Assembly: GCA_021234155.1 (NCBI GenBank)
Contig: JAJEKV010000015.1
Location: forward strand, 3,856,455-3,920,454
DNA from: Isoetes taiwanensis
Taxonomy: Eukaryota; Streptophyta; Lycopodiopsida; Isoetales; Isoetaceae
Length of the DNA stretch: 64,000 nt
Reading direction: 5' to 3'
The stretch's first letter is position 1, and every line of letters begins with the position of its first letter. Under the pieces are notes generated by a model. The model ran no database searches. It saw nothing but the letters and a program-made list of their open reading frames with translations, and had not been told where the DNA came from. Positions 54,116-64,000 of the stretch are shown here, in pieces. Position numbers and translations under genes: made by a program.

Positions 54116-56640
54116 AATAAGGATGCTGACATACTGCACAGTTATATACATAATCACAAGTACATCTGAAAGGAAGTCAAACATATACACCCTTTATAAA
54201 TAGTAGTTTCAAAAACAAATGTATCTAAGCAACGTTTTCAAAACTTTCGCAGGCTATAGCTCAGATAGTCCATCCATGGATGGAACTTATCTCCCAATAT
54301 TGGTGCATTATGTTATAACAGGTTGAATATCAGTGAGACATGGTAGAGATATAAAGAGAAATGTTAGACCATATAAACTCTGTTATGGAGCAAAGAATTG
54401 GAGCTGGATTAAATGAACTAGATGATTATCTACATACATATAAATTTATGCCAGAGACCATTCTAGCACTTGCAAGGCATTTTATGAAGGATTAGGACGA
54501 AGATGACTCTGATATTGATGTGCAAGAGATGGCAGCAAAGATTTACCTGCTCACCCGCTCAGGTTATTTCCGGAGAGAACCAAGAACGACAGTTAAATGG
54601 CGAATCCCTATGTTTATATATGTCTAGATAAGAACATGTAGAAGTCTGAAGCAATAAGTATAAGACTCTAGTTACTTGCCTTCTAGACATAACATATGAA
54701 TCCATAAACAGGAGCAGCAAGCCTTATTAAAAAAATTTCAATCCTCAGCAACTTCCTCCATTAAAATTAATCAAGTTACTTCTTGTGAAGTCTGCTAAAC
54801 CAAGGTAGCAGAATATTTTTGTGCATGTAAACATCTCAGCCCATTTATTTCATTCAAGGTAGCAGAACAGTGCGCAAGCATATGTGCATGCAAATATCTC
54901 AGCTCATTTATTTCACTAAGCAATTACGTAAAAAAAGGATGAAGATCTGCATTTATTATTTCCATGCAAAAAAAACCCATTACCTCAGCCAGTACAATTG
55001 TTTTCCATATTGAAAATACACCATTCTTCTAACCTGAGATTAGCAGTTCCACAACTCTGTTTTTCGCTTTTGATCTTGACTTTTGCACTTCTTGTCTGGG
55101 CATCCAAAATATCATTCAACATAAACACGGCCCGTAGCTCAATGAATGCTTCAACCAGCAGGCGTTTCAACACCAAACCACAGCGTTGATGCCTGTTATG
55201 GCCACCTCAAGATACCTGACACCAGAACCAGATCCAAAATATCTCTACACTTCTAAAGGCAATACACTGGCCACAGGCATCTACTATTCTAATCGTAATC
55301 TCCCAACAGATATCTTAAGAAAGCATTATGTAGACCACAGCTTAATCTTGCAGAATGGAATTATAGAACCCTAGGGCAACTTTTGGTGCTGTGTTTGGGG
55401 TGTTGGCTAACCGGAATAACCATAGCCTGAGCCTAAAGAGAAAATAATCCTATTAAATGTTTCGGTTGCTGCCCGAACATAACCATCTAGCTTTTAAATA
55501 AACCTATTCTATTGCAGGATATGGAGCTGGAACCAAAATCCGCAGCCCTGGCTTCCAGCTTACCGCAGAAATCGTGACAATGGAGTTCGAGACGAAGCTG
55601 TCGCCATCCATTTTCTCTTTTGTTCTTTTTTCTTCTTAACGCTATCGGAAACCAAGCGTCATATCAGAACTAGGGCCTAGAAAGGATCACAAGAATGAGA
55701 TACTTTTATAGCATAAACTATAACAAAGGCATATTACCTGTACTTATCACCAGAATACTACAGAGTCTCTGATCACGGAGAACAAAGCTTGCCAGAATGC
55801 TATGTCTTCCACAATTTTTTTCCCTACTTTTTGTTACCCGTTAAGTTTTTTTCCCGACGAAATTCTTGGAGAAAATGTCAAACATATGTAAGAGCTTCCA
55901 ATTTTTAAATTTTCATTGGAAAATCCAAGAACATCAGATTATTATTCCTCTGCAGTAATGGGATAAAGCCGGAGCTATATAGACACTGAAGAATCAGAAA
56001 GCCATGGAAAAATCATTGATATCATGGAAAAATCATTGATATCAAAAACATACCTTTATGTAGCCATTGAAGAATTGCAAGCCGCTGAAGAATCGCAGGC
56101 TTTGCTACCAAAGCGAAAGGCAGGTTATATACTGCTGAAGCTGACACTGGCGGCTATGCTTTGAAACAATCACAAATCATCTCCTCAAATGTTCTCGTCT
56201 TGGAGCCATCGTCTTCTCAATATCTAGAATAGCATGAGCGGGAAGAAAAACAAGGCACAAGAAGCAAATTTACATCCCGAAGCTCCAGCAATGGCATCGC
56301 CGTCTCATTTCGATGCACAAATCTCTGATTCTGGTGCATAAATCTCTCAAAAAAAAGGGTAGCGTCACATCCTTTGCTTCAAAGCAAAGCTTTCTAAAGA
56401 ATCTCCCGCTTGCTTCGAAGCAAAGCTTTCCTCCCAAAATCCACACGTTGCAAACTCGACGGCTGGGATCGATGCCTCGGTGACACGAATATTCCCGGGC
56501 ATCGTTGTATAATAATTATGCATGTTTAGAAAGTATCCTAATTTTGATTATTTGAGTCAAATAGATAACCATTATAAAATTTGATGGTATATATGCTGAC
56601 ATTGCAATACTTCAGCACCAATGTGACTTTGACATACCCT
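54116..56640. other. Unassigned DNA with a few possible exon-like frames
   Basis: A minus-strand frame at 54985-55176 reads RLLVEAFIELRAVFMLND and ILDAQTRSAKVKIKSEKQ and has the balanced composition of real protein, but no partner exon or family is apparent. Local duplications: CATGGAAAAATCATTGATAT twice at 56003-56045, and GCTTC(A/G)AAGCAAAGCTTTC twice at 56370-56430. Confidence 0.3.
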
Positions 56641-58505
56641 GACACCAAGGGCATTGTCACTCTCTTCACTAATTAATGGTAATGCAAAATGTGTTCTTAG
56701 TAATACTCATGTCTACATGGCGTCTGCTCTATTAGCTCCGCAGTGTAAGATGGAGGAGATTGTGCGTATCGTCAGAAATTTTATTTGGGGTGGAAATGAG
56801 TTAGGAGCGGTGGTCAAGGTAGCTTGGGCAAAATGCATTAGACCTAAGGCAGCTGGTGGTCTTGGTGATGATATCAAAGTTCATTTGGAGGATTTTCATT
56901 GGTAAGGATGATTCTCCTGGCCTGAGGTTGTTGGTGCAGTCGATTCAGCATTGTCTCCCATTTCATAAGGCCACTATTAAGCCCCTCCTTCCTTGGGCTT
57001 TGCTTTATCATATGCATCCGTATCGTAATGCTTCTCCCTTTCTAAAGGGGTTGCTTCTTTGGGGACACCTTGTCGGTCTCTTTTCCATATTAATCTCGAG
57101 GCATGTCTTGATTTGTCCACTCCATCTTTGGTGGATTCCTTTGCGGGGACACTAATGTGCCTCTAAATGTGGTTGTTCATCCAAAGACACAACGACGATG
57201 GGTAGCAGTAGTATCGCCCACTATTGCGACTTTGGTATGAGTCCGTCATCTCATGTCATGGGAAGCATTTAGAACAAAGTTCTTGTTGTACAGATGAGAC
57301 GGTAATCTGGAATCATATTGCCGCATTGTTGCCACAGGATTACGGTCCACAGGTTGAGGTAGTCGGGATGGGGTTGCCATTTGGATATCCGGCCGAGCGG
57401 GTTTGTATCTTCTATGTATAAATTGCTCTTGCATTACGAAAACTCCGCCTCCATCTAATAGGTGGCATCTTCGTGTCCCTCAGCCACAATGGAAAAGTGT
57501 TTGGATATGGGTATGGGATAAGGCGCTTCATCCCAAAGTGGTAGTTTTGTGGTGGCAAGTGATCCATAGATGCCTCGAGTCAACGGTTAGTCCATAAAAT
57601 GGATAATCGAATTTGAAGCTCATCCTTTTTATGCCGAAGAAAGGGTTGAGAGTATTGAGCATTGTTTTTCTTGTGTGTGAGCGGCGGGCATGGTCTTGGT
57701 TGTTGACCCTATTTGGCATCGTCTCGATCTAGCCGAAAAAAATTTGCTTGCTATCTATCGATGCTTGGCCCAAACTACGAGCTTGAGCTTTTCATCTGCA
57801 TGTGGTGGCTTTTTATGGTCAATCCGGAAGAAGGAGGTTGTTTATCTTTAAAGGGCGTAGAATCTTGCGTAGATGAGATTGTTCTTTAGGGGAGCCTATG
57901 TTGTCCCATGCAGCGTCACCGTTCGATGCGTTTGGGACATATTTTTTTTTGAAAAATACGTATTTTACACAATCATTACTTAAAGTGCTTAAAATACGTT
58001 TTTTAAAAAAATTGAGAAAAAGCTTAAATATAACAAATTATGCAATATAAACACAAATAGACTATTGGAAAGTTGGTTAGCATGTTTGTTTGCTATCTGG
58101 GAGGCCCAGGTTCGAATCCCAGTGGGTGCAAATTGAGTCATCAGTTGAGAAAAATCGTGTTTTTTTGAAAAAATTGCTAAGCGTATTTTTAAAAAATATG
58201 TATCTGGCGTGTAATGCGATATGGTACGTATGGATTTATCAAAAATACGCGTATTAGTACAACATTGGGGCGCAAAATAAAATTGTTATGGCTTACAATT
58301 GTTCTTCTCTTGATCAAGAGAAGAAAGTACTGATCTGGCATACTTACTTTCAGATTCATTCTTTTGCATAGGCAGGTGGTTGTGCTCAGTTGGATCGGTT
58401 TGTCCACTGGGATTATAATCCTATCTTTGCATTTTATGTTGCTCTGGTTTTTAGTTGGTGAATAAAGCTTATCGTCCTTAAAAAAAAAAAAAAAAAAAAA
58501 AAAAG
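56640..58505 (+). mobile_element. L1-type LINE remnant, 5'-truncated, with poly(A) tail
   Basis: The frame at 56654-56905 reads VYMASALLAPQCKMEEIVRI, then FIWGG and VAWAKCIRPKAAGGLG, the conserved block after reverse transcriptase in plant L1 ORF2. A frame at 57403-57597 contains WKSVWIWVWDKALHPKVVVLWW, matching W..IW....PPK...F.W of the zf-RVT region. The 3' end GGTGAATAAAGCTTATCGTC is followed by a run of about 25 A at 58480-58504. Multiple frameshifts and stops occur. A tRNA-like patch lies inside at 58070-58130, so a second insertion may interrupt the copy. Confidence 0.75.
58075..58130 (+). other. tRNA-like segment (A box and B box), possible SINE body
   Basis: GTTGGTTAGCATG (A-box-like) and GGTTCGAATCCCAGTGGGTGCA (B box and 3' half) occur at tRNA-like spacing. 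The T stem mismatches (CCAGG against CCCAG), and no 5' acceptor complementary to TGGGTGC is present, so it is not a functional tRNA. A tRNA-derived SINE or a tRNA pseudogene inside the L1 remnant fits. Confidence 0.4.
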
Positions 58506-59035
58506 AGAGAGAAGATTACAATTCTAGAATTTTAAGTTAACCAAGTTGGATTGAATTAATCCATGAGAATAGAAAGATAGACATGCTCATTAAGTTTGCC
58601 CAATTCGTTTGGTATTTAGGGAGGGTCTTCTCGCAATGGTGGGAACTAAGATTTTGGTATTGTTGGAAATGGTATGTTTGTGCATGTTTGAGCTGCTTAA
58701 TTGTTTTGAGGGGCAAGTTTCTATTTGTGTTATATTTTTTTAATTGAGTTCAATGGTGCGAGGAAGGGAATGTGAAGTCTGTTTTTGGAAGGCCTATTGT
58801 GTCCACATGCCAGTGGGCGAAATTGGGCAGCGGATGGTGTGAGGGAGTCGAAGAAGGGCCACGATCCCGGGGGGCGCTCCCATGCCGCCGGTTTTGGCTG
58901 GGGCAAAAGCTTCAGAGGATGCGGGGAGCCGGAAGGACAGAGAAGAATGGAGCGAGGGGGCGATTTGTGCTTTGTTAGATTCATACACAGGAGAAACACA
59001 TAGAATTGAATGGGAAGGGGCTAAAGAGCAAGGAT
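58506..59035. other. Unassigned DNA
   Basis: Overlapping open frames of 60-90 residues on both strands at 58730-59003 fall in a short GC-rich patch. None is recognisable. Confidence 0.35.
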
Positions 59036-59039
59036 TGCG

Positions 59040-59600
59040 ATGAAGTAGGGGCTCTCATGGACGTTAATAAACTTGACTATTCTCGAATAAGGGCTCGCAT
59101 GAAAACAGACAAAAGCTCCAGCTAGCTAGGCTTTTCATTCATCTCAGCAGTTTTTCTACAATGGTCTAGAGTGGGTAGGCGCATCATCGAGGCTACCCAA
59201 AAAATGAAAAACACATCCGGTTATAACACCGGACCCCAAATAAAATTATTGTTACTCTACGATATTGGCTAGTGTACTGCTTAGAGCGCTTATCGTCGGG
59301 ATTAAAAAACCCCGCCCTTTCGGATTTTCGAGGAAAAACCCTAGCGATAAAATTTCGGCAAGGGGCTTGAACAATGCAAGGCTGCTAAATGTAAAAAAAA
59401 AATAAAAAAAAAAAAATCCATGTTCTCTGACGAGAATACCGAAGTCGCGCATCATCCCTGGGCCTACACATAACCACGAAAAAAAAAAAAAAAAAAAACC
59501 CTCAGCGGAAAAAACCTCAAAAAGCAAGGGGGCTCGGTCACGCGTGCCACTTGCGACAAAAAATAATATTTACACCTCCGGTGAGTTACGTAAACAAACA
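59040..59600 (-). repeat. GCATGCAT-family dispersed repeat, copy F (inverted, truncated)
   Basis: Reverse complement of 30640-31195 over its whole length. It starts at the outer end (GGGGCTCTCATGGACGTTAA, TTCTCGAATAAGGGCTCGCA), continues through CATCTCAGCAGTTTTTCTAC and GCAAGGGGCTTGAACAATGC, and stops after TTTACACCTCC. The part with GCATGCAT itself is missing. Poly(A) runs inside differ in length from copy E. Confidence 0.85.
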
Positions 59601-59764
59601 GAAATCGGGAAAGAAATCGCCAAGACCATCGAAAACACCGGCCGGGAGTTCTAAGCCGATGGTAACCCAGCCCGGATTCTTAAGCCACAGAATTTAGAAG
59701 AGGAGATGCTACGTCTTTGTTTTCTTGCTTTCTTTCTTGGATGCCGGCAGTAGTTAGATGTAAT

Positions 59765-59850
59765 TGGAAGGGTTCTGGTGAGGATGTAATTGGAAGGGTT
59801 CTGGTGAGGCCGCAGCCTTGGCCTGGAGGTTCGAATCCTCCAACCCTGGC
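59765..59850 (+). other. tRNA-like 3' half next to a 26-bp tandem duplication
   Basis: GGAGGTTCGAATCCTCC forms a perfect T arm, and AACCCT beyond it can pair with AGGGTT upstream. The upstream half is an exact duplication (ATGTAATTGGAAGGGTTCTG followed by GTGAGG, twice), and no normal D arm or anticodon arm can be drawn. Probably a tRNA relic or part of a SINE. Confidence 0.3.
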
Positions 59851-60183
59851 AACCCTGGCTGTGTTACTTTTACTGGGAGTAGAGGATGGATTCCTGGAGG
59901 TAGAGGATTCAAGAGTCCTAATAGAATTCAAAGACCCTTTTCATGATACTTCATTCTGACCATTGATTATTGGGTTTTTTTTTTTTTTTTCCCCTTTGTG
60001 GGTTAACGCGACTTGTGCAAGGACTAGCAAGGGGTGCCATTCAACAAGTTTTAGTGACATCCACACGTTTGCAAATTTTGCCTGAATGATCTTGTAAGAA
60101 GATTATTGAACTTCACTTGTTTCATGTAATCTATATTTATCAACAACTAAAAATTATCATAACGCACTTAACTATGCCTGCCT

Positions 60184-60294
60184 AAAAAAAAAACCCGGCC
60201 CCGAGGGTTATTTTCCATAACCACTTGAGGAGGATGTTAAAAAAACCCGGCCCCGAGGGTTATTTTCCATAACCACTTGAGGAGGAGGTTAGCC
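60184..60294. repeat. Tandem duplication, unit about 55 bp
   Basis: AAAAAACCCGGCCCCGAGGG, TTATTTTCCATAACCACTTG and AGGAGGA occur twice, almost identical, so the duplication is recent. It ends 6 bases before the MITE target site. Confidence 0.9.
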
Positions 60295-60302
60295 TCCTCT
60301 TA

Positions 60303-60600
60303 GAGCCCGTTCACATACAACAATTGCCGGAGAGTGGGCCTGCTTTACCTTGTAGAAATTGGCAATGGCAGGTGAGAGTGGGCCTGCTTTACCTTGTAGA
60401 AATTGGCAATGGCAGGTGGAGCCTTCTTACTTGAAGGTGAGGACTGCGATGGTGCATGTCAATCCAGCCTTACGCTGGGTTCACATGCACCCTCATGACC
60501 CTCACCATCACGTAAGGCTCACCATTTTACATCCACCATCGCCAATTTGCACTGGGCAAAACAGGCCCTCTCTCCGGGGATGGTTGCATGTGAATGGCCC
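60303..60600. mobile_element. Tourist/Harbinger-like MITE with TTA target duplication
   Basis: Termini GAGCCCGTTCACATACAAC and (reverse complement of the right end) GGGCCATTCACATGCAACC are about 40-bp imperfect inverted repeats that continue to GCCGGAGAGTGGGCCTG and CCCGGAGAGAGGGCCTG. TTA flanks both sides (60300-60302 and 60601-60603), the target typical of PIF/Harbinger elements. The inside carries a 43-bp tandem duplication (GGGCCTGCTTTACCTTGTAG...). At 298 bp without an ORF it is non-autonomous. It lies downstream of the HKT stop codon. Confidence 0.85.
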
Positions 60601-60714
60601 TTAGCCGGTGACAAAATCTTAAACAAAATCTTCTAAGGCTTTTAAAGGTAGAAAAGTTTCCTCTTTTATACGAATCCTTGTGACAGAATAAAAATAAAAA
60701 TAAATAGGATTTTC

Positions 60715-60720
60715 TTTATT
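60715..60720 (-). terminator. Candidate poly(A) signal of the HKT gene
   Basis: AATAAA on the minus strand, 20 bases after the TAG stop at 60741-60743. Further A/T-rich stretches (AAAATAAAAATAAA-type, opposite strand) follow. Position fits a plant near-upstream element but usage is unproven. Confidence 0.35.
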
Positions 60721-60740
60721 TTAGGCTGTAGGATTGCTGG

Positions 60741-62593
60741 CTACGATGAAAGTGGCGAAACAGGTACGTCTACGTCGTGCATCTGGTCTGTTATTTTGTA
60801 TGCACGATTTGGTGTGTAAATAAATTTATATGATTCCGGCAATGTGATGGCTGCAGCTATGACATCCCACAAACCTCTATGCCTTCCAAGCAGCATTACT
60901 ACTATAATCACCAATTTTCCTGCCACACTGAACAATCCAGACAAAGAGAATGGCACATCTGTGCAAGGTCTGGATGTGGTCAATTGGCAGCTGTAGCCCA
61001 CAGATAATCCTGCATTGCCATATCCGCTGCATAACAGAACAAAATATTAGGTCTTTCACAAGAAATAGTATCATAAGCATATTAGTTTGCTGATCCTAAC
61101 CTGGATATTTCAAATATTATGTTAAAAATGGAGAAGTTAAGTCCATCGTAGACAATTTTTCTTCTCTCTAGAATACATAGCAAGAACAGGGCCATGACCA
61201 AGTATACAGAGTCTTTTGCAAGCAACCGTCTGGAATGTCTCAGGATCTGTTTGTAAATGCCTTTTTTTGTCCTCATTTCAGTTGTTTTTCTTAAGATGAC
61301 AACTGGATAGGGTGATATGTACCTGCATTAGGGTAATTTAACTTTTGTATTCTCTAACTTTGACATAAAATATATAGAGAATGAGTAAAGGATATGGACT
61401 CACATCATGACTGCAAATACTATTAGCATTGCAGGAGACAGTTGCCAAAAATTCACAATACGCGCCCCTGCATAGCGCGTTGAAACTGCCTGAAAGACTG
61501 CCATGATAAGCTTATCCTTAGTTTTAATTCCTTCCAACACAACGGTATTCCATTCAGAGAGCAGAAAACTTATGGCTTGAAAACCATTGAAACCCAAGAT
61601 GGTTATCATAAGCCATATTGTTTCAGTCCTTGGAAACAGATGGGTATAGAGTCTGGGATGATCAAGGAGGTACTCATATGCTAATCTCGTTTTCTTTTTA
61701 GAAAAGGAATGCAAAATCCATATGATGCCCCTGAGACATGGAGCAAGCATGGTGTTTCCCATCAAAATCATTAAGCCAAGCCATAGCATCAGGGCTGAAG
61801 AAGTTCTAAGTGCCATGATGTTTTCATATACAACAGAGTAGCCTGACTGGTTGAACATAGACACCACTGCAAACCATGAAAAGAGAAGATGGTTTACACC
61901 ATTTTGCTCCAACACATGGAGCGCATGTGGACTAAGTAGCACAAGACTTTCTGCTACTATAAAACCTAAAATCTGTACTCCAATCATATATATCAGCACC
62001 ACTCTACTTAGCAAAACAACAGCATCATGCTCAAGATACATGGCTTTTGTAGACTCTGGTAATTCCAACTTACTACCATGATAATGTTCTTTGCCTGTTC
62101 TAGTACTATTAACCATTAAAATTCTCTTCCCCCAGAATTTAAACCAAAGCGGTCTTCCGTGTATCTGATGTTCTTGTCTTTCTAGAATTGTCCCAACATT
62201 TTCTAATATTCCAGATACTTTTACAGACGAAGCAGCATTATATGGTGCCTCAATCTCCTGCTGCTCCAAAACACACTGAAAAAATTCATGATCTAGCTCT
62301 TTAATTCTGCGATAAAGCTTGTATCTTCTAACATAGAGCATCAAAAGGGAGGTAAGGATTCTGCTGCCCAAGATCATGATGGTAGTCAAAACAAATCCAT
62401 CAAAGACAGTTTCTCCTTTTGCTCTGGTTGCCACAAGTCCTGTGACTGTCACAGCTGAGACAACATTGTAGAGTGCATCAATCAAGGTGGTGGTCTTGGA
62501 GATCGATTTGGGTATCCATATCAACACTGCCCCTATTACGGACACTAATAGAAAATATGTAACATGAAGACTGTAATACTGCTTGATCTCCAT
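60741..62593 (-). CDS. HKT: HKT-family K+/Na+ transporter, three exons, apparently complete
   Basis: Exons 61404-62593, 61101-61322 and 60741-61026 join to 1698 bases, 565 codons plus TAG. Introns of 81 and 74 bases have GTGAGT...AG and GTTAGG...AG borders, and both junctions restore conserved family sequence (VMMYISPYP; EISSGYGNAGLSVGYSC). ATG 62593 is the first Met after an in-frame TAA. HKT proteins are plasma-membrane Trk/HKT channels-transporters with four M1-P-M2 repeats. The four pore loops are SAVTVTGLVAT (filter Gly52), VVSMFNQSGYSVVYENI (Gly251), VSTRYAGARIV (Gly376) and GYGNAGLSVGYSC (Gly477). Family marks LILMGNTMLAPCLR and AGKLVIIVVMLLGR are present. Gly in the first loop, where AtHKT1-type proteins have Ser, suggests K+ permeation. 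The N-terminus is short, and a tail of about 35 residues extends past LGRHRGL. No frameshift or missing residue was found. Confidence 0.93.
61027..61100 (-). other. HKT intron 2 (74 bp)
   Basis: Donor GTTAGG after ATATCCAG and acceptor TTATGCAG before CGGATATGG, phase 2. It splits the fourth pore loop just before its Gly-rich filter. Confidence 0.85.
61323..61403 (-). other. HKT intron 1 (81 bp)
   Basis: Donor GTGAGT after GTCATGAT and acceptor AATGCAG before GTACATATC, phase 2. Splicing gives MMYISPYP, a conserved HKT segment, which supports both borders. Confidence 0.88.
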
Positions 62594-62756
62594 GAAGAAT
62601 AGCTGATAAATTACATTGCCTTTTTATGCTTGATTCCTCTCTTTTAGATAAGAAACCAAAATGGTATGTGGTGTACATGGACCATGAATATATAGTTTGG
62701 TTCCTTTTTTGTGCCATTTATCTATAACATAAATCTGTCTGCAGATTAAGCTATTT

Positions 62757-62770
62757 CAAAATTTATAAGG
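62757..62770 (-). promoter_or_regulatory. Weak TATA-box candidate for HKT
   Basis: CTTATAAATTTTG on the minus strand, about 170 bases upstream of the start codon. A second TTTATAAAC lies at about 62813-62821. AT-rich background makes either uncertain. Confidence 0.2.
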
Positions 62771-62819
62771 AGCGAGATATCTATAGATAGGTTAAACTTA
62801 TTATTATTGTTGTTTATAA

Positions 62820-62875
62820 AGTGCAGCCCTAGATCGGACGGCTTAAATTCAGCCCTAGATCGGACGGGTTAGGGT
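62820..62875. repeat. Short tandem duplication upstream of HKT
   Basis: GCAGCCCTAGATCGGACGGC and TTCAGCCCTAGATCGGACGG are direct copies about 27 bp apart, in the 5' flank of HKT. Confidence 0.8.
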
Positions 62876-63591
62876 TTTCCCTGGAAGCCAAATGAGGATC
62901 ACGATTGTGGGAGTTTGCAATTGGAAGGAAGCCTCAGAAAGCCCTGTTGTAGCCAGAAAGCCAGAATCTAGACAGAAATCTTGGTTGGAAAGCTATGTTT
63001 AAGTTGAGACCATCCAAGTAATTAAGGGCATATCCTAACATGTAAAAGCTTAGTTCAGTTTACTTACCAGGTCGTCCTCAATCATATAATTTGAAGTTCG
63101 CCTCAGAGCCGTTCTGAGAGCCCCCTAGTGTGTTTGTTTTCCATGCCACCGTCCAACAAAATCTGCCAACATAAGGTTCTGCCAATTCCTTGAACGAAAT
63201 TTTATTGTCCTTCAAATTACTCCTTCCATATTGGGTACTTCAACTCCTCCAACACCAGCACAACGGATGCTCAGCACAGGAAGCTTCAGAACTGCATTAT
63301 GCAAATCTTAGTTCTTCTAAAGAATAATAGCAAGGACAAGGAAGTGGTAAATCTGCATCTACTTATATATTCATTCCTTTTCATTTTCCTTCCCTCTTTT
63401 TCCCTCTTTTTGACAGTTTATTTAAAACTATGAAACAGCGCCCAGTAGTAATTGTTTCACAACGAAGCACCGGGAATAAAGATATGTTCTCGATAAAACA
63501 AAATTTTACCAGCCTCCCTGTGTGCACCTTCTAGGATTTTTACGTTCCCCATTTTTTAATAGGACAATCTTTTACATTTCAACAAAGTTTT

Positions 63592-63740
63592 CGGGGTACC
63601 TTTTACCATTTCAAAAATTTTGGGAAGCATTGGAGGTTGGGTCTAAGGATTAAGAACAATTTTGGGAAGCCGGGGTACCTTTTACCATTTCAAAAATTTT
63701 GGGAAGCATTGGAGGTTGGGTCTAAGGATTAAAGGGTGAT
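63592..63740. repeat. Recent tandem duplication, unit about 80 bp
   Basis: CGGGGTACCTTTTACCATTT, CAAAAATTTTGGGAAGCATT and GGAGGTTGGGTCTAAGGATT are repeated without change at about 63592 and 63672. Non-coding. Confidence 0.92.
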
Positions 63741-64000
63741 TTTCCACTAGAGTGGTGTCTCATATTTTAGGCTTTTCTATTGGGCCACATAAGCAAATAA
63801 GAAAGAAATGATTTTCTACTTTTAAAAATAAGACATGTCCCATTTAGGTTTGGATAGGTTCGGTTCCTTTTAAGGGGAATGGAGTCTTATTTTATACCCG
63901 GGGATTTCCCCCGGTATAAAATAAGACAGTGTCACATCACATATATTAAAAATATCATTAAAATAAGACATGTCTTATTTTTTTGGGGTTTTCCACTAGA
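63741..64000. other. Unassigned end of window with short inverted motifs
   Basis: AAATAAGACATGTC / GACATGTCTTATTT occurs as a small palindrome at about 63960-63980, with related TAAAATAAGAC copies at 63825, 63890-63925 and 63960. TACCCGGGGATTTCCCCCGG at 63894 is a GC-rich hairpin. TTTTCCACTAGA occurs at both about 63740 and the window end. Confidence 0.45.

Noticed and set aside
54985-55176. Confident gene call for the minus-strand 63-codon frame
   Set aside because: The composition looks protein-like, but neither splice partner nor family could be identified, so it is only mentioned within the surrounding unassigned region.
59765-59850. Functional tRNA gene
   Set aside because: Only the T arm and part of an acceptor can be drawn; the upstream half is a tandem duplication with no anticodon arm.
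61851-62081. 76-codon plus-strand frame and the 62478-62717 minus-strand frame near HKT
   Set aside because: The first is antisense to HKT exon 1. The second overlaps the HKT start in another frame and has no family resemblance.

Overview
The window is nuclear DNA of a land plant. It carries a plant-type HKT ion transporter gene with spliceosomal introns, a Ty1/copia element primed by initiator tRNA-Met, a decayed Ty3/gypsy element and several kinds of plant LINE remnant. There are no bacterial operons and no CRISPR arrays. The HKT has glycine at the selectivity-filter position of all four pore loops, and intergenic DNA is AT-rich and crowded with old, mutated repeats. This suggests a large repeat-laden genome, perhaps a fern, lycophyte or bryophyte, but the species cannot be fixed from the sequence alone.

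Layout. 1-4140: AT-rich DNA with one copy of a dispersed GCATGCAT-containing repeat, a LINE-like tail and a 273-bp tandem duplication. 4141-15092: a full-length but decayed gypsy element (two LTRs, tRNA-Asp-like primer site, reverse transcriptase, RNase H and integrase remnants, about 4 kb of unexplained sequence after integrase, 5-bp target duplication). 15181-16440: inverted copies of the GCATGCAT repeat and a 176-bp tandem array. 17960-20339: a palindromic patch, then a 5'-damaged LINE ending in a (TTA)n tail. 20340-24500: low-coding DNA with a long CTTTTTT tract and a few unassigned reading frames. 24510-31195: two head-to-tail GCATGCAT repeat units, the second split by a 5.5-kb copia element on the minus strand. 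31200-33628: an L1 remnant and a truncated LTR fragment. 34871-38658: a proposed fold-back type element with inverted arms and arrays of an 18-bp palindrome. 38660-56600: mostly unassigned DNA with a solo LTR, an inverted repeat pair about 7 kb apart, a protein-kinase-like fragment and assorted tandem repeats. 56640-58505: a poly(A)-tailed L1 remnant. 59040-59600: another GCATGCAT repeat copy. 60300-60603: a Tourist/Harbinger-like MITE. 60741-62593: the HKT gene on the minus strand, the only apparently intact cellular gene.

How it works together. Nearly everything outside HKT is transposon-derived. The order of events is partly readable: the copia element landed inside a GCATGCAT repeat copy and was itself later broken in integrase by a short TTCTA-repeat insertion. 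The HKT gene would encode a 565-residue membrane protein moving K+ and/or Na+. Its 3' flank carries a MITE starting about 140 bp beyond the stop codon, close enough to affect transcript ends.
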